The notes below the pieces were generated by a model. It ran no database searches, was not told the DNA's origin, and worked only from the letters and a program-made list of their open reading frames with translations. Position numbers and translations under genes: made by a program. A stretch of DNA of 5,986 bases. It comes from an uncultured Eubacteriales bacterium. Lineage in GTDB: Bacteria; Bacillota; Clostridia; Christensenellales; Borkfalkiaceae. Below, one piece after another: positions 1 to 5,937 of this stretch. The DNA lies in contig URHP01000076.1 in assembly GCA_900547645.1 (NCBI GenBank), positions 1 through 5,986 of the forward strand. The letters are read 5' to 3'. The stretch's first letter is position 1, and each line of letters begins with the position of its first letter.

Positions 1-486
1 ATGCTGCGTATGAGCACGTCTTTCGACGGACCGTTTGCCATCCGTTATCCGCGCGAGGGAACGGAAGGGGAATCAAACAAGATTGAAATAGGAAAATTTG
101 AGATTTTACATAGTACTTTGTCAGACATAATAATTTATGCTGCCGGAGAACGCTGTCTTCAGCTTGCTGCGCGCGTGCTCGAAGAAGCGAAGGCGCGCGG
201 CGCAGATTTTACGTTGGTAAATGCGCGGTTCATAAAACCTGTGGATGAAGCATTGATTTCCTCGCGCGGCGAAAAGTATGTTGTGACGTTGGAGGACAAC
301 GTGTTGCGGGGCGGGCTTGGCGACGCGGTCGCGCGCGTTTTGCGTGGCTCCGGAAAAATCGTGCGGTGCTTTGGTTATCCCGATTCCTTTATTCCGCACG
401 GAACAAGCGCGGAACTTGCATCGGAATTCGGCTTGAACTCCGAAGAGATCCTGCGTTATGTGATGGACTGCCATGCGCGCGGATAG
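1..486 (+). CDS. dxs: 1-deoxy-D-xylulose-5-phosphate synthase, C-terminal fragment
   Basis: DXS is a cytoplasmic thiamine-diphosphate enzyme that condenses pyruvate and glyceraldehyde 3-phosphate into DXP, the first step of the MEP isoprenoid pathway. Only the last 161 residues are present. The family is about 620-640 residues long, so the ATG at position 1 is an internal methionine, not the start. Visible motifs: IRYPREG (fragment residues 14-20) at the end of the pyrimidine-binding domain, then the transketolase C-terminal domain with NARFIKPVDE (74-83), EDNVLRGGLG (98-107) and GYPDSFIPHG (125-134), all typical of DXS rather than other transketolases. Arginines in the first two motifs lie in regions that bind the substrate phosphate in the family. 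The stop TAG lies inside tlyA, a 14-nt overlap suggesting translational coupling. Linkage of dxs to tlyA is standard in Firmicutes. Confidence 0.95.
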   Translation: MLRMSTSFDGPFAIRYPREGTEGESNKIEIGKFEILHSTLSDIIIYAAGERCLQLAARVLEEAKARGADFTLVNARFIKPVDEALISSRGEKYVVTLEDNVLRGGLGDAVARVLRGSGKIVRCFGYPDSFIPHGTSAELASEFGLNSEEILRYVMDCHARG

Positions 487-1234
487 TTTTTTTGCAGAAA
501 AATTCGGCTCGAGGACGCGCGCCAAGGATGCTTTGAAGCGAGGGCTCGTTCTTCGCGGCGGCAGGGCGCTGGCGCCCTCGGACGAGGTGGATGAAGGGGA
601 TCGTTTTGTCTTTCTTGAGGAAGGCGCAGCGCATGTATCCCGCGGCGGCGTCAAATTGGAACGCGGCCTGGATGCGTTCGGCGAAAGCGTCAGCGGCGGC
701 GTGTTCGCCGATCTCGGCGCCAGTACGGGCGGATTTACCGAGGTTTTGCTGGAGCGCGGGGCAAAACACGTGTTTGCGGTGGATGTCGGGAAAGCGCAGC
801 TTGCGCCCTCTCTTGTCTCGGACGATCGCGTTACGGTGATGGACGAGACGAATGCGCGCTATCTCACAAAGGAGAGTTTTCCGCAACAGCTCGACGGGAT
901 CGTGTCCGATCTGAGTTTTATTTCCTTGAAGCTCGTTCTGCCGGCGGTATCGGAAATTCTCGGCTCCGGGAAACGGGCGTTTGTGCTTTTTAAGCCGCAG
1001 TTTGAGTGCGGCGGGAAAGGGCTCGGAAAGGGCGGGATCCTTCCCGTCAGGTATCACAGAGCGTTGCTGGCGGAGTTTTATTGGTTCTGCAACTCGCTTT
1101 CTCTGGCGCCGCGGGCAATCGTCAATGCGCCGGTCGTTCCGAGAAAGAACGTGGAATACGTCGTATTCCTGCAGAAGGACGGCGCGGCAGTTTCTGCGGA
1201 TGCGTTTCTGAAAATGGCGGAAACCTTGCATTGA
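473..1234 (+). CDS. tlyA: TlyA family rRNA (cytidine-2'-O)-methyltransferase
   Basis: TlyA proteins use S-adenosylmethionine to 2'-O-methylate cytidines of 23S rRNA and, in some lineages, 16S rRNA; older databases call them hemolysin A. The 253-residue protein has an N-terminal S4 RNA-binding domain (about 1-60), the linker SRGGVKL (57-62 region), and a Rossmann methyltransferase fold with the SAM-binding loop GASTGGF (82-88) and AVDVG (102-106). The K-D-K-E catalytic set of the family can be assigned to K61 (SRGGVKL), D146 (SDLSFIS), K174 (FKPQFE) and E228 (NVEYVVF). Length is slightly below the usual 265-275. The ATG at 473 is chosen because the protein then begins in register with the S4 domain; no strong Shine-Dalgarno precedes it, and expression is probably coupled to dxs, whose stop it overlaps. 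The segment before E228 reads PRKNVEY instead of the common glycine-rich GxxGNxE. Whether it modifies one or both subunits cannot be told. Confidence 0.93.
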   Translation: MRADSFFAEKFGSRTRAKDALKRGLVLRGGRALAPSDEVDEGDRFVFLEEGAAHVSRGGVKLERGLDAFGESVSGGVFADLGASTGGFTEVLLERGAKHVFAVDVGKAQLAPSLVSDDRVTVMDETNARYLTKESFPQQLDGIVSDLSFISLKLVLPAVSEILGSGKRAFVLFKPQFECGGKGLGKGGILPVRYHRALLAEFYWFCNSLSLAPRAIVNAPVVPRKNVEYVVFLQKDGAAVSADAFLKMAETLH

Positions 1235-1258
1235 CCGCATAAAAATCGGAAAAAATAC

Positions 1259-1287
1259 TTGCATATATGCAGGTTTTATTGTATAAT
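1259..1287 (+). promoter_or_regulatory. Sigma-A-type promoter for nadK-argR-recN
   Basis: The -35 is TTGCAT (1259-1264; three of six consensus bases) and the -10 is a perfect TATAAT (1282-1287), separated by exactly 17 bp. The region is AT-rich in an otherwise GC-rich window. Predicted transcription start is an A at about 1294-1296, practically on the nadK start codon. The weak -35 lies in a perfect palindrome, so a bound regulator would compete with polymerase. Confidence 0.7.
1260..1271. promoter_or_regulatory. 12-bp perfect palindrome over the -35, possible operator
   Basis: TGCATATATGCA is a perfect 12-bp inverted repeat covering most of the -35 hexamer; including a G·T pair at 1259/1272 and C-G at 1258/1273 the symmetry reaches 16 bp. 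It resembles an ARG box (half sites of the TGNAT...ATNCA type) and argR is the second gene of the unit. However, the half sites are 2 bp closer than in the usual 18-bp ARG box. As RNA it could form only a short AU-rich stem before TTTTATT, a poor terminator for tlyA. Confidence 0.35.
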
Positions 1288-1295
1288 ATCGGCAA

Positions 1296-2084
1296 ATGAA
1301 CATTGGCATCTTTTACAATCGAGATCAGGCGGAGCCATCCGTTGCGGACGGGCTTGCGCGATCCGTGCGGACGGCGGGACACGCCGCCGCCGTTTTTTCC
1401 CGTTTGGAAGAGATCGGCGGGGTAGACAGACTGATCGTTCTGGGCGGCGATGGGACCATCCTGCGCGTCGCCAAGCGCGCGTCTGCACTCGGGATCCCTA
1501 TTTTCGGCGTCAATTTCGGAACGCTCGGATTTTTGACCGAATTTGAACGGGAGGAATGCGACGCGGCGGTATCGCTTGCACTGGACGAACGGTGTGCGCG
1601 CATCGAACGGTCGATGCTGGAAGCGGAACTCAACGGGGAGAAATTCGATTGTCTCAACGAACTTGCGCTTCTGCATCCCGTCGCGCCCGGAAAGGAAAAT
1701 AAAGTCGTTACGATTTCCGTCACCATTGACGGAAGCCATGCGGGCGAGTTTGTGGCGGATGGTCTGATCGTTGCCACGCCGACGGGCTCTACGGCGTATT
1801 CGCTTTCGGCGGGGGGGAGTATCATGACGCCCGACTGCGCCACCTTTCAGCTGACGCCTGTCTGCGCGTTTTCCATGCGCAGCCGTCCCATTGCCTATTC
1901 CGACAGGAGCGAACTGTGTTTTTCACTGCCGCAGGGCGCGTTGGTTTTATACGGCGACGGCGTCTATCTGGGAGAAGCAGGTGCGGCGGACAGGCTGGTG
2001 GTGCGCAAGTCTGCGCGTTCCGTCACATTTTTAACGCGGGGATTGGGCGAGTATTTCCGCCGTCTCACGCAGAAGATCAATTGA
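1296..2084 (+). CDS. nadK: NAD kinase (ATP-NAD 2'-phosphotransferase)
   Basis: Cytoplasmic NAD kinase phosphorylates NAD to NADP and sets the NADPH supply for biosynthesis. The 262-residue protein is a normal short bacterial form. It begins MNIGIFYN, as the family does, which fixes the start at 1296. Motifs in order: GGDGT (50-54, with the catalytic Asp52), NFGTLGFLTEFE (73-84), the NE pair (N121-E122), and the NAD-binding stretch DGLIVATPTGSTAYSLSAGG (155-174), followed by the LTP..(C)..S.RP pattern (186-199) of the C-terminal beta-sandwich. No Shine-Dalgarno precedes the ATG, unlike the genes that follow, and the promoter just upstream predicts a leaderless or nearly leaderless mRNA. The gene ends at the argR ribosome-binding site. 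B. subtilis keeps its NAD kinases elsewhere; the position between tlyA and argR is typical of Clostridia. Confidence 0.96.
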   Translation: MNIGIFYNRDQAEPSVADGLARSVRTAGHAAAVFSRLEEIGGVDRLIVLGGDGTILRVAKRASALGIPIFGVNFGTLGFLTEFEREECDAAVSLALDERCARIERSMLEAELNGEKFDCLNELALLHPVAPGKENKVVTISVTIDGSHAGEFVADGLIVATPTGSTAYSLSAGGSIMTPDCATFQLTPVCAFSMRSRPIAYSDRSELCFSLPQGALVLYGDGVYLGEAGAADRLVVRKSARSVTFLTRGLGEYFRRLTQKIN

Positions 2085-2094
2085 GAGGTAGAAC

Positions 2095-2550
2095 ATGTCG
2101 AGAAATCTTCGTCATGAAGCGATTCTGGCTTTGATCGAGGAACAGGAGATCGAGACGCAGGAAGAGCTCTGTGAAGCGCTTGCCGCGCGCGGATTTGCGG
2201 TCACGCAGGCGACCGTCTCGCGCGATGTGAAAGATATGCGCTTGTTTAAGGTGCGCGGCAAAGAAAAGCGTTTCCGTTACGCATGTGCGCATGAAAATGA
2301 GGGCGGGTTGTCGGAGAAGCTGCGGGCGTTGTTCCGTACCTGTGCGGTGAGCATCCGTCCCGTCGGGAATCTTGTGGTCGTGAAAACGCTCCCCGGGAGC
2401 GGCGCCAATGCGGGCGTCGTGATCGATGAGCTTGCCTATCGCGAGGTTGCGGGTTCGATCGCGGGCGATGATACGGTGCTGCTCATCTGTGAGACGGCGG
2501 ACGAGGGGAAAATCGTCGCGGACAGGCTTTCCGCGATCGTGAAGGGCTGA
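2095..2550 (+). CDS. argR: Arginine repressor ArgR/AhrC
   Basis: ArgR is a hexameric arginine-sensing DNA-binding protein that represses arginine biosynthesis genes and, in Bacillus, activates catabolic ones. The 151-residue product has the expected length. The winged helix-turn-helix occupies about 1-65, with the recognition helix TQATVSRDVKDM (37-48). The C-terminal oligomerisation and arginine-binding domain holds TLPGSGANA (98-106) and GSIAGDDT (120-127); the Asp pair 125-126 corresponds to the arginine-binding residues of the family. GAGAGGT (2083-2089) is a good Shine-Dalgarno 5 nt before the ATG and overlaps the nadK stop codon, so translation is likely coupled. The gene sits 10 nt after nadK and 1 nt before recN; argR-recN pairing is widespread in Firmicutes. 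Autoregulation through the palindrome at 1260-1271 is possible but unproven. Confidence 0.96.
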   Translation: MSRNLRHEAILALIEEQEIETQEELCEALAARGFAVTQATVSRDVKDMRLFKVRGKEKRFRYACAHENEGGLSEKLRALFRTCAVSIRPVGNLVVVKTLPGSGANAGVVIDELAYREVAGSIAGDDTVLLICETADEGKIVADRLSAIVKG

Positions 2551-2551
2551 T

Positions 2552-4249
2552 ATGCTGCAAAGACTTGTGCTCAGGAACGTCGCGCTCATCGAGCAGGCAG
2601 AGCTTGAATTTTGCGATGGGCTCAATGTGCTCTCCGGGGAAACGGGCGCGGGTAAGTCCGTGATCCTGGATGCGATCGACTTTGTTCTCGGCGCGAAGGC
2701 AGACAGGAGCATGATCCGCTCCGGAGAGGATTTCTGCTCCGTCCTTGCCGAATTCGTGTGCGGTGACGAACGTGTGAATGCCGTGCTTTCCGAGTACGAC
2801 ATCGAAGCGGAAGAGACGCTTGTCGTGTCCAGAAAATTGACCGCAGACGGGAAAAGTTCCCTGAAGGTCAACGGTTGTTCCGTCACTGCCGCTATGCTGC
2901 GGCGCATTACCGCACTGCTTGTGGACGTGCACGGTCAGAGCGAGCATTTTTATCTGCTGAAAGAGAGCAATCAACTGCGCCTGTTGGACGAAGTCGCCGG
3001 ACAAGCCGTTTCTGATTGCAAAAAAACGCTTGCGGGACAGCTTTCTGAGCGCCGCACGATCCTTTCCGATCGCGAAAAGCTCGGCGGCGACGAGGGGGCG
3101 CGCGAGCGGAGGCTGGACATTCTGAAGTTTCAAATCGACGAAATCGCGCGCGCGGAACTCAGGGAAGGCGAAGAAGAAGTTCTCGTTGCCTTTCGTGACC
3201 GGTTCCGCAATGCGGAAAAGATCCTTGATGCGCTCGGCGCGGTCAGACAGTATTTGCGGGAGGACGGCGGCAGTGCGGATATGCTGCGCGGTGCGGGAAG
3301 AAGTCTTTCTGTGATCACGCGGCTGGACGAGCGCTATGCCGCGCTTGCCGACAGGCTGGAAAATGCGGCTGCGGAGGCAGAGGATATCGCTGATACGGCG
3401 GAAAGTCTTGCCGATGAGTTGGAGGTGGACGAGCGGGAGGCAGAGCGCGTAGAAGCGCGGCTGGACGAACTTCGGTCGCTCAAAAAGAAATACGGCGGAT
3501 CTGTTGCGGAGATCCTTGCTTTTCTCGACGGCGCGCAGCAGGAATTCGAGCTGCTTTCGGACAGCGAGGCGCGCTTCGAGCAGCTCGGGAAACGGCTCGA
3601 ACAGCTGGACGATGAGATCTATCGGACCTGCCGCATGCTCACAGATGCACGCAGGAAGGCAGCAGGCGGATTTACGGAGCGCGTTGTTGCGGAACTCGCT
3701 TCCCTCAACATTGCGTCTCCCCGATTTGAGATCAGATTCGGCGATTATTCGCGCGAAGACGTACCGCATGTTACCTCTGAGGGGCTGGGAAGCGTTACCT
3801 TCCTCTTTTCCGCGAATGCGGGAGAACCGCTCAAGGAGCTGGGAAAGATCATCAGCGGCGGCGAAATGAGTCGCTTTATGCTTGCCGTCAAGACACAGCT
3901 TTCTGCCGTCAATGCCATCGGCACATATATTTTCGATGAGATCGATGCGGGGATTGGCGGCAAGACGGCGCGCGTCGTCGGTGAAAAATTCTGTAAGATC
4001 GCAAAGAACGTGCAGATCATTGCGGTATCCCACCTGGCGCAGATCGCGGCATTTGCGGAGAAAGAATTCTATATTGAAAAGCAGGAATCGGGCGGCAGAA
4101 CGTTTACCGTGATCCGTCCTCTGGAGGGGGAGGCGCGCGTTGCGGAGATCGCCAGGCTGATCGGCGGCGACGCGGAGAGCGAGGCGGCAGTCCGGCATGC
4201 AGAAGAACTGTTGCAAAATGCCGCAGTATACAAAAAGTCCCTGTCATAA
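2552..4249 (+). CDS. recN: DNA repair protein RecN
   Basis: RecN is an SMC-like ATPase that acts early in repair of double-strand breaks, binding ends and helping homology search with RecA. The 565-residue protein (B. subtilis RecN is about 575) shows the head-coil-head layout. N-terminal: Walker A GETGAGKS (29-36) and DVHGQSEHFYLL (125-136; the usual HGQHEH has Ser for His). Central: a charged coiled-coil region (about 155-370) with KKKYG (311-315). C-terminal: signature ISGGEMSR (434-441), Walker B YIFDEIDAGIGG (459-470, catalytic Glu463) and the switch histidine in AVSHLAQIAAFA (H494). GAAGGG at 2541-2546, inside the end of argR, is the Shine-Dalgarno. Only one base separates recN from argR. 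No LexA box precedes the gene or the operon promoter, so SOS control is not evident here. Confidence 0.97.
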   Translation: MLQRLVLRNVALIEQAELEFCDGLNVLSGETGAGKSVILDAIDFVLGAKADRSMIRSGEDFCSVLAEFVCGDERVNAVLSEYDIEAEETLVVSRKLTADGKSSLKVNGCSVTAAMLRRITALLVDVHGQSEHFYLLKESNQLRLLDEVAGQAVSDCKKTLAGQLSERRTILSDREKLGGDEGARERRLDILKFQIDEIARAELREGEEEVLVAFRDRFRNAEKILDALGAVRQYLREDGGSADMLRGAGRSLSVITRLDERYAALADRLENAAAEAEDIADTAESLADELEVDEREAERVEARLDELRSLKKKYGGSVAEILAFLDGAQQEFELLSDSEARFEQLGKRLEQLDDEIYRTCRMLTDARRKAAGGFTERVVAELASLNIASPRFEIRFGDYSREDVPHVTSEGLGSVTFLFSANAGEPLKELGKIISGGEMSRFMLAVKTQLSAVNAIGTYIFDEIDAGIGGKTARVVGEKFCKIAKNVQIIAVSHLAQIAAFAEKEFYIEKQESGGRTFTVIRPLEGEARVAEIARLIGGDAESEAAVRHAEELLQNAAVYKKSLS

Positions 4250-4262
4250 CGTCGCATCGGTC

Positions 4263-4293
4263 TGAATAGAAGACAATCGGCTTACGCAAATTA
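4263..4293 (+). promoter_or_regulatory. Sigma-G-like (forespore) promoter of spoIVB
   Basis: TGAATA (4263-4268) equals the consensus -35 for B. subtilis sigma-G as I recall it. After an 18-bp spacer comes CAAATTA (4287-4293), matching the -10 CATNNTA at C, A, T and A with one mismatch. B. subtilis spoIVB is transcribed in the forespore, mainly by sigma-G. Start would be near 4300, leaving a leader of about 20 nt with the Shine-Dalgarno. The -10 lies within the left arm of the hairpin described separately, so this transcript would lack that arm. Confidence 0.55.
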
Positions 4294-4341
4294 ACCTCTG
4301 TATAGAAAACGGAGGTTGGGATGCGTAAGCTGAATTTTTTT
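4277..4341 (+). terminator. Long hairpin plus T tract spanning the spoIVB start (terminator and/or translational lock)
   Basis: Positions 4277-4288 pair with 4322-4333 (12 pairs, one G·U). After a symmetric 2x2 internal loop (4289-4290 against 4320-4321), 4291-4301 pair with 4309-4319 (11 pairs, three G·U) around the 7-nt loop ATAGAAA. The right arm contains the spoIVB Shine-Dalgarno GGAGG (4311-4315) and the T and G of its ATG. One A after the stem comes TTTTTTT (4335-4341). This has the form of an intrinsic terminator for the nadK-argR-recN unit, but its right arm and T tract also encode the first residues of SpoIVB. It could instead, or also, block spoIVB translation on read-through RNA. 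Confidence 0.7.
4311..4315 (+). promoter_or_regulatory. spoIVB ribosome-binding site, sequestered in the hairpin
   Basis: GGAGG, 5 nt before the ATG at 4321, is the strongest Shine-Dalgarno in the window and decides the spoIVB start. All five bases are paired (4311 with T4299 by wobble, 4312-4315 with 4295-4298) when the upstream arm is present in the RNA. Confidence 0.85.
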
Positions 4342-5331
4342 CTCTCCGGCGTGCTGCTCGCCGTCTGTATTGCGGCGGGAAGCGGGGCGCGGCTGCCGGC
4401 GGAAGCTGCCGGAACGCAATATTATCTGGGCGGAATGACGGCGGGTTTTTCGCTCTCCGCAAACGGCGTGGAGATCGTTGCGTTCAAGGAAGTCGCTTCG
4501 GAATCGGGCGGTGGATGCCCCGCCGCGCAGGCAGGCATGAAGACGGGGGATCTGATCGTGGCGGTGGACGGCATTCATACGCGCACGATCGCCGAACTCG
4601 GCGATGCGCTCGCCAGAAGCGGCGGCAGCGAAACACAGTTTATCGTCAAGCGGGACGGAGAGAGTCTGCAGATGTCGCTGACGCCTCTGAAGGATAAAAA
4701 GGACGGAAAGTATAAGATCGGCATTCTCATCCGCGACACATTTTCGGGCATCGGGACGGTAACCTACATTGAAAAAGGGAGCGGAAGATTCGGATCTTTG
4801 GGGCACGCCGTCTGCGATGAGAGTCATGTTTCCCTTGCTCTGGCGGACGCTGCGGTCTATCGCTGCAGCATTGTCGGTGTCAGTCGCGGCGAGCGCGGAA
4901 GAGCCGGGGAATTGAAAGGGCTTCTTCTGAACGATATGCCCATTGCGGATGCGGATAAGGTCTGCGAAACGGGACTTTACGGAAAATTCTCCGACGGGTA
5001 TGATTTTTCTGAGGCAAAGACGGTGGAAGCTGCACCTATTTCGGAGGCGACGATCGGGAAGGCGGTCATTTATTCGACGGTAGACGGCGTGGAACCGCGT
5101 GAATTTGAGATCGCAATCGCCAAAGTGGATGCGGGAAATAAGAGCAATAAAAATTTCGTCATCAAAGTTACGGATGAAGATCTGCTGCGCGAAACGGGCG
5201 GCATCGTGCAGGGGATGAGCGGCAGTCCGATCGTGCAGAACGGAAAGCTCATCGGTGCGGTCACGCATGTGTTTCTCAACGATCCGACGCGCGGCTATGG
5301 GATCGGCATTGAAAAAATGCTCGGGAACTGA
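4321..5331 (+). CDS. spoIVB: SpoIVB, sporulation serine peptidase (S55 family)
   Basis: SpoIVB is made in the forespore, secreted into the space between the two spore membranes, and cleaves SpoIVFA to release the pro-sigma-K protease, linking the forespore to late mother-cell gene expression. The 336-residue product has one N-terminal hydrophobic signal/anchor (about 6-22, ending in an AEAA-like site), a PDZ domain (about 62-122, with AGMKTGDLIVAVDG), and the peptidase domain. Catalytic residues are assigned by motif: H162 in GSLGHAV, D285 in IKVTDEDLL and S300 in GGIVQGMSGSP, with the same D-to-S spacing (15) as B. subtilis. The C-terminal AVTHVFLNDPTRGYGIGIE is typical. It is about 90 residues shorter than the B. 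subtilis protein (426), mostly N-terminal to and around the PDZ domain. The start is fixed by GGAGG at 4311. Its first codons form part of the hairpin at 4277-4341. Confidence 0.95.
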   Translation: MRKLNFFLSGVLLAVCIAAGSGARLPAEAAGTQYYLGGMTAGFSLSANGVEIVAFKEVASESGGGCPAAQAGMKTGDLIVAVDGIHTRTIAELGDALARSGGSETQFIVKRDGESLQMSLTPLKDKKDGKYKIGILIRDTFSGIGTVTYIEKGSGRFGSLGHAVCDESHVSLALADAAVYRCSIVGVSRGERGRAGELKGLLLNDMPIADADKVCETGLYGKFSDGYDFSEAKTVEAAPISEATIGKAVIYSTVDGVEPREFEIAIAKVDAGNKSNKNFVIKVTDEDLLRETGGIVQGMSGSPIVQNGKLIGAVTHVFLNDPTRGYGIGIEKMLGN

Positions 5332-5342
5332 CAGGATACGTC

Positions 5343-5937
5343 ATGAATCACAGGAGAGGATGCATATCATACGGTATGCATCCTCTGTTTTATGTGCGGG
5401 AGGCTTTTTCGCGCGCGTGGGAGCGAAAACGGACGCTGATTATTTTTGCGCTGCTCTTTTTGGTCGGCATGATCGTCGGAATGTCGTTCGGGGCTTCCGC
5501 CTATCACGGAAAGCTCTGCGCCCGATACCTGCGCGACGTCTGTTACACGGACCGGAGTGTCTTTCTTGTCTTTCTGGAGCGCGCTGCGGGCTGTATCGTG
5601 CTGGCGGCGTTTCTTTTGTTTGCGGGCATTCATATTGTCGGACTGGTGTTTCCGCCGCTGTTGATCGCCTTCCGTGCCTATACGTTCGGCGGGTGTCTCG
5701 TCGTTTTCTTTTCCGTTTACCGCGTTGCGGGCGCGCTGATCGTATTTTGCCTGTATCTGCCGATCCATCTGCTGGCGGATGCCGTACTGTTGTGGGCGAC
5801 TGCGCTTACATATGACCGCGCGCCGGGGTTTTGCTTTTGCCGCGCCGATTTTTTTGCGATCCTGCGCGACCTTGCCGTGCTTGCGGCGGTCTTGCTTGCG
5901 ATCTGCTTTGCGGAGGCGGTTCTCCTGCTTGTCATCG
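5343..5937 (+). CDS. SpoIIM-like (DUF95) polytopic membrane protein, 3' end missing
   Basis: About 198 genuine residues are present before the sequence runs into adapter at 5938. There are about five hydrophobic segments (roughly 31-50, 81-105, 107-125, 130-156 and 176-197) after a basic cytoplasmic N-terminus (WERKR, 26-30). The order of long TM1, loop, paired TMs with FRAYTFGG (110-117), then a LPIHLLADAVLL segment (139-150) resembles SpoIIM, about 215 residues in B. subtilis, which scaffolds the SpoIID/SpoIIP peptidoglycan hydrolases during engulfment. This is fold-level resemblance without a signature motif, so a different membrane protein is possible. The start is uncertain: ATG 5343 has AGGA (5333-5336) at 6 nt, but a hairpin terminator lies across codons 5-15; ATG 5376 (residue 12) or GTG 5394 are alternatives. 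Apparent residues after 198, ending SYTHLTLPTNSLV, are translated adapter. spo0A is the usual neighbour at this position and is absent here. Confidence 0.6.
5355..5391 (+). terminator. Probable intrinsic terminator after spoIVB
   Basis: Twelve perfect Watson-Crick pairs join 5355-5366 to 5375-5386; a T·G and a C-G pair extend the stem to 14 with a 4-nt loop (5369-5372). G then TTTT (5387-5391) follow. It begins 24 nt after the spoIVB stop. The T run is short, so termination may be partial. It overlaps the 5' end of the SpoIIM-like reading frame, so it may instead control that gene. Confidence 0.6.

Noticed and set aside
1..3. ATG at position 1 as a true gene start
   Set aside because: The protein begins within the DXS pyrimidine-binding domain; about 460 residues are missing upstream.
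1258..1280. Intrinsic terminator for tlyA (short stem then TTTTATT)
   Set aside because: The stem would be 6 pairs with a UAUA loop, and the same bases form a promoter with perfect -10 and spacing.
2767..2780. LexA-box-like CGAACGTGTGAATG
   Set aside because: Two of the core bases of CGAACRNRYGTTYG are wrong and it lies more than 200 nt inside recN coding sequence, so it is not a credible SOS operator.
2483..4216. A 577-codon open frame on the - strand opposite recN, and a 306-codon one opposite tlyA (389-1309)
   Set aside because: They mirror codon bias of the sense genes; their translations are Arg/His/Phe-rich, show no domains, and the sense proteins are clear RecN and TlyA.
5368..5375. 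CATACGGT as a sigma-E -10 for the SpoIIM-like gene
   Set aside because: Six of eight bases fit but no convincing -35 lies 13-15 bp upstream, and the site is the loop and inner stem of a hairpin that explains it better.
5255..5815. 186-codon + strand frame overlapping spoIVB and the SpoIIM-like gene
   Set aside because: It starts inside spoIVB, is low in recognisable features and Arg/Cys-rich, and is out of frame with the hydrophobic segments of the real gene.
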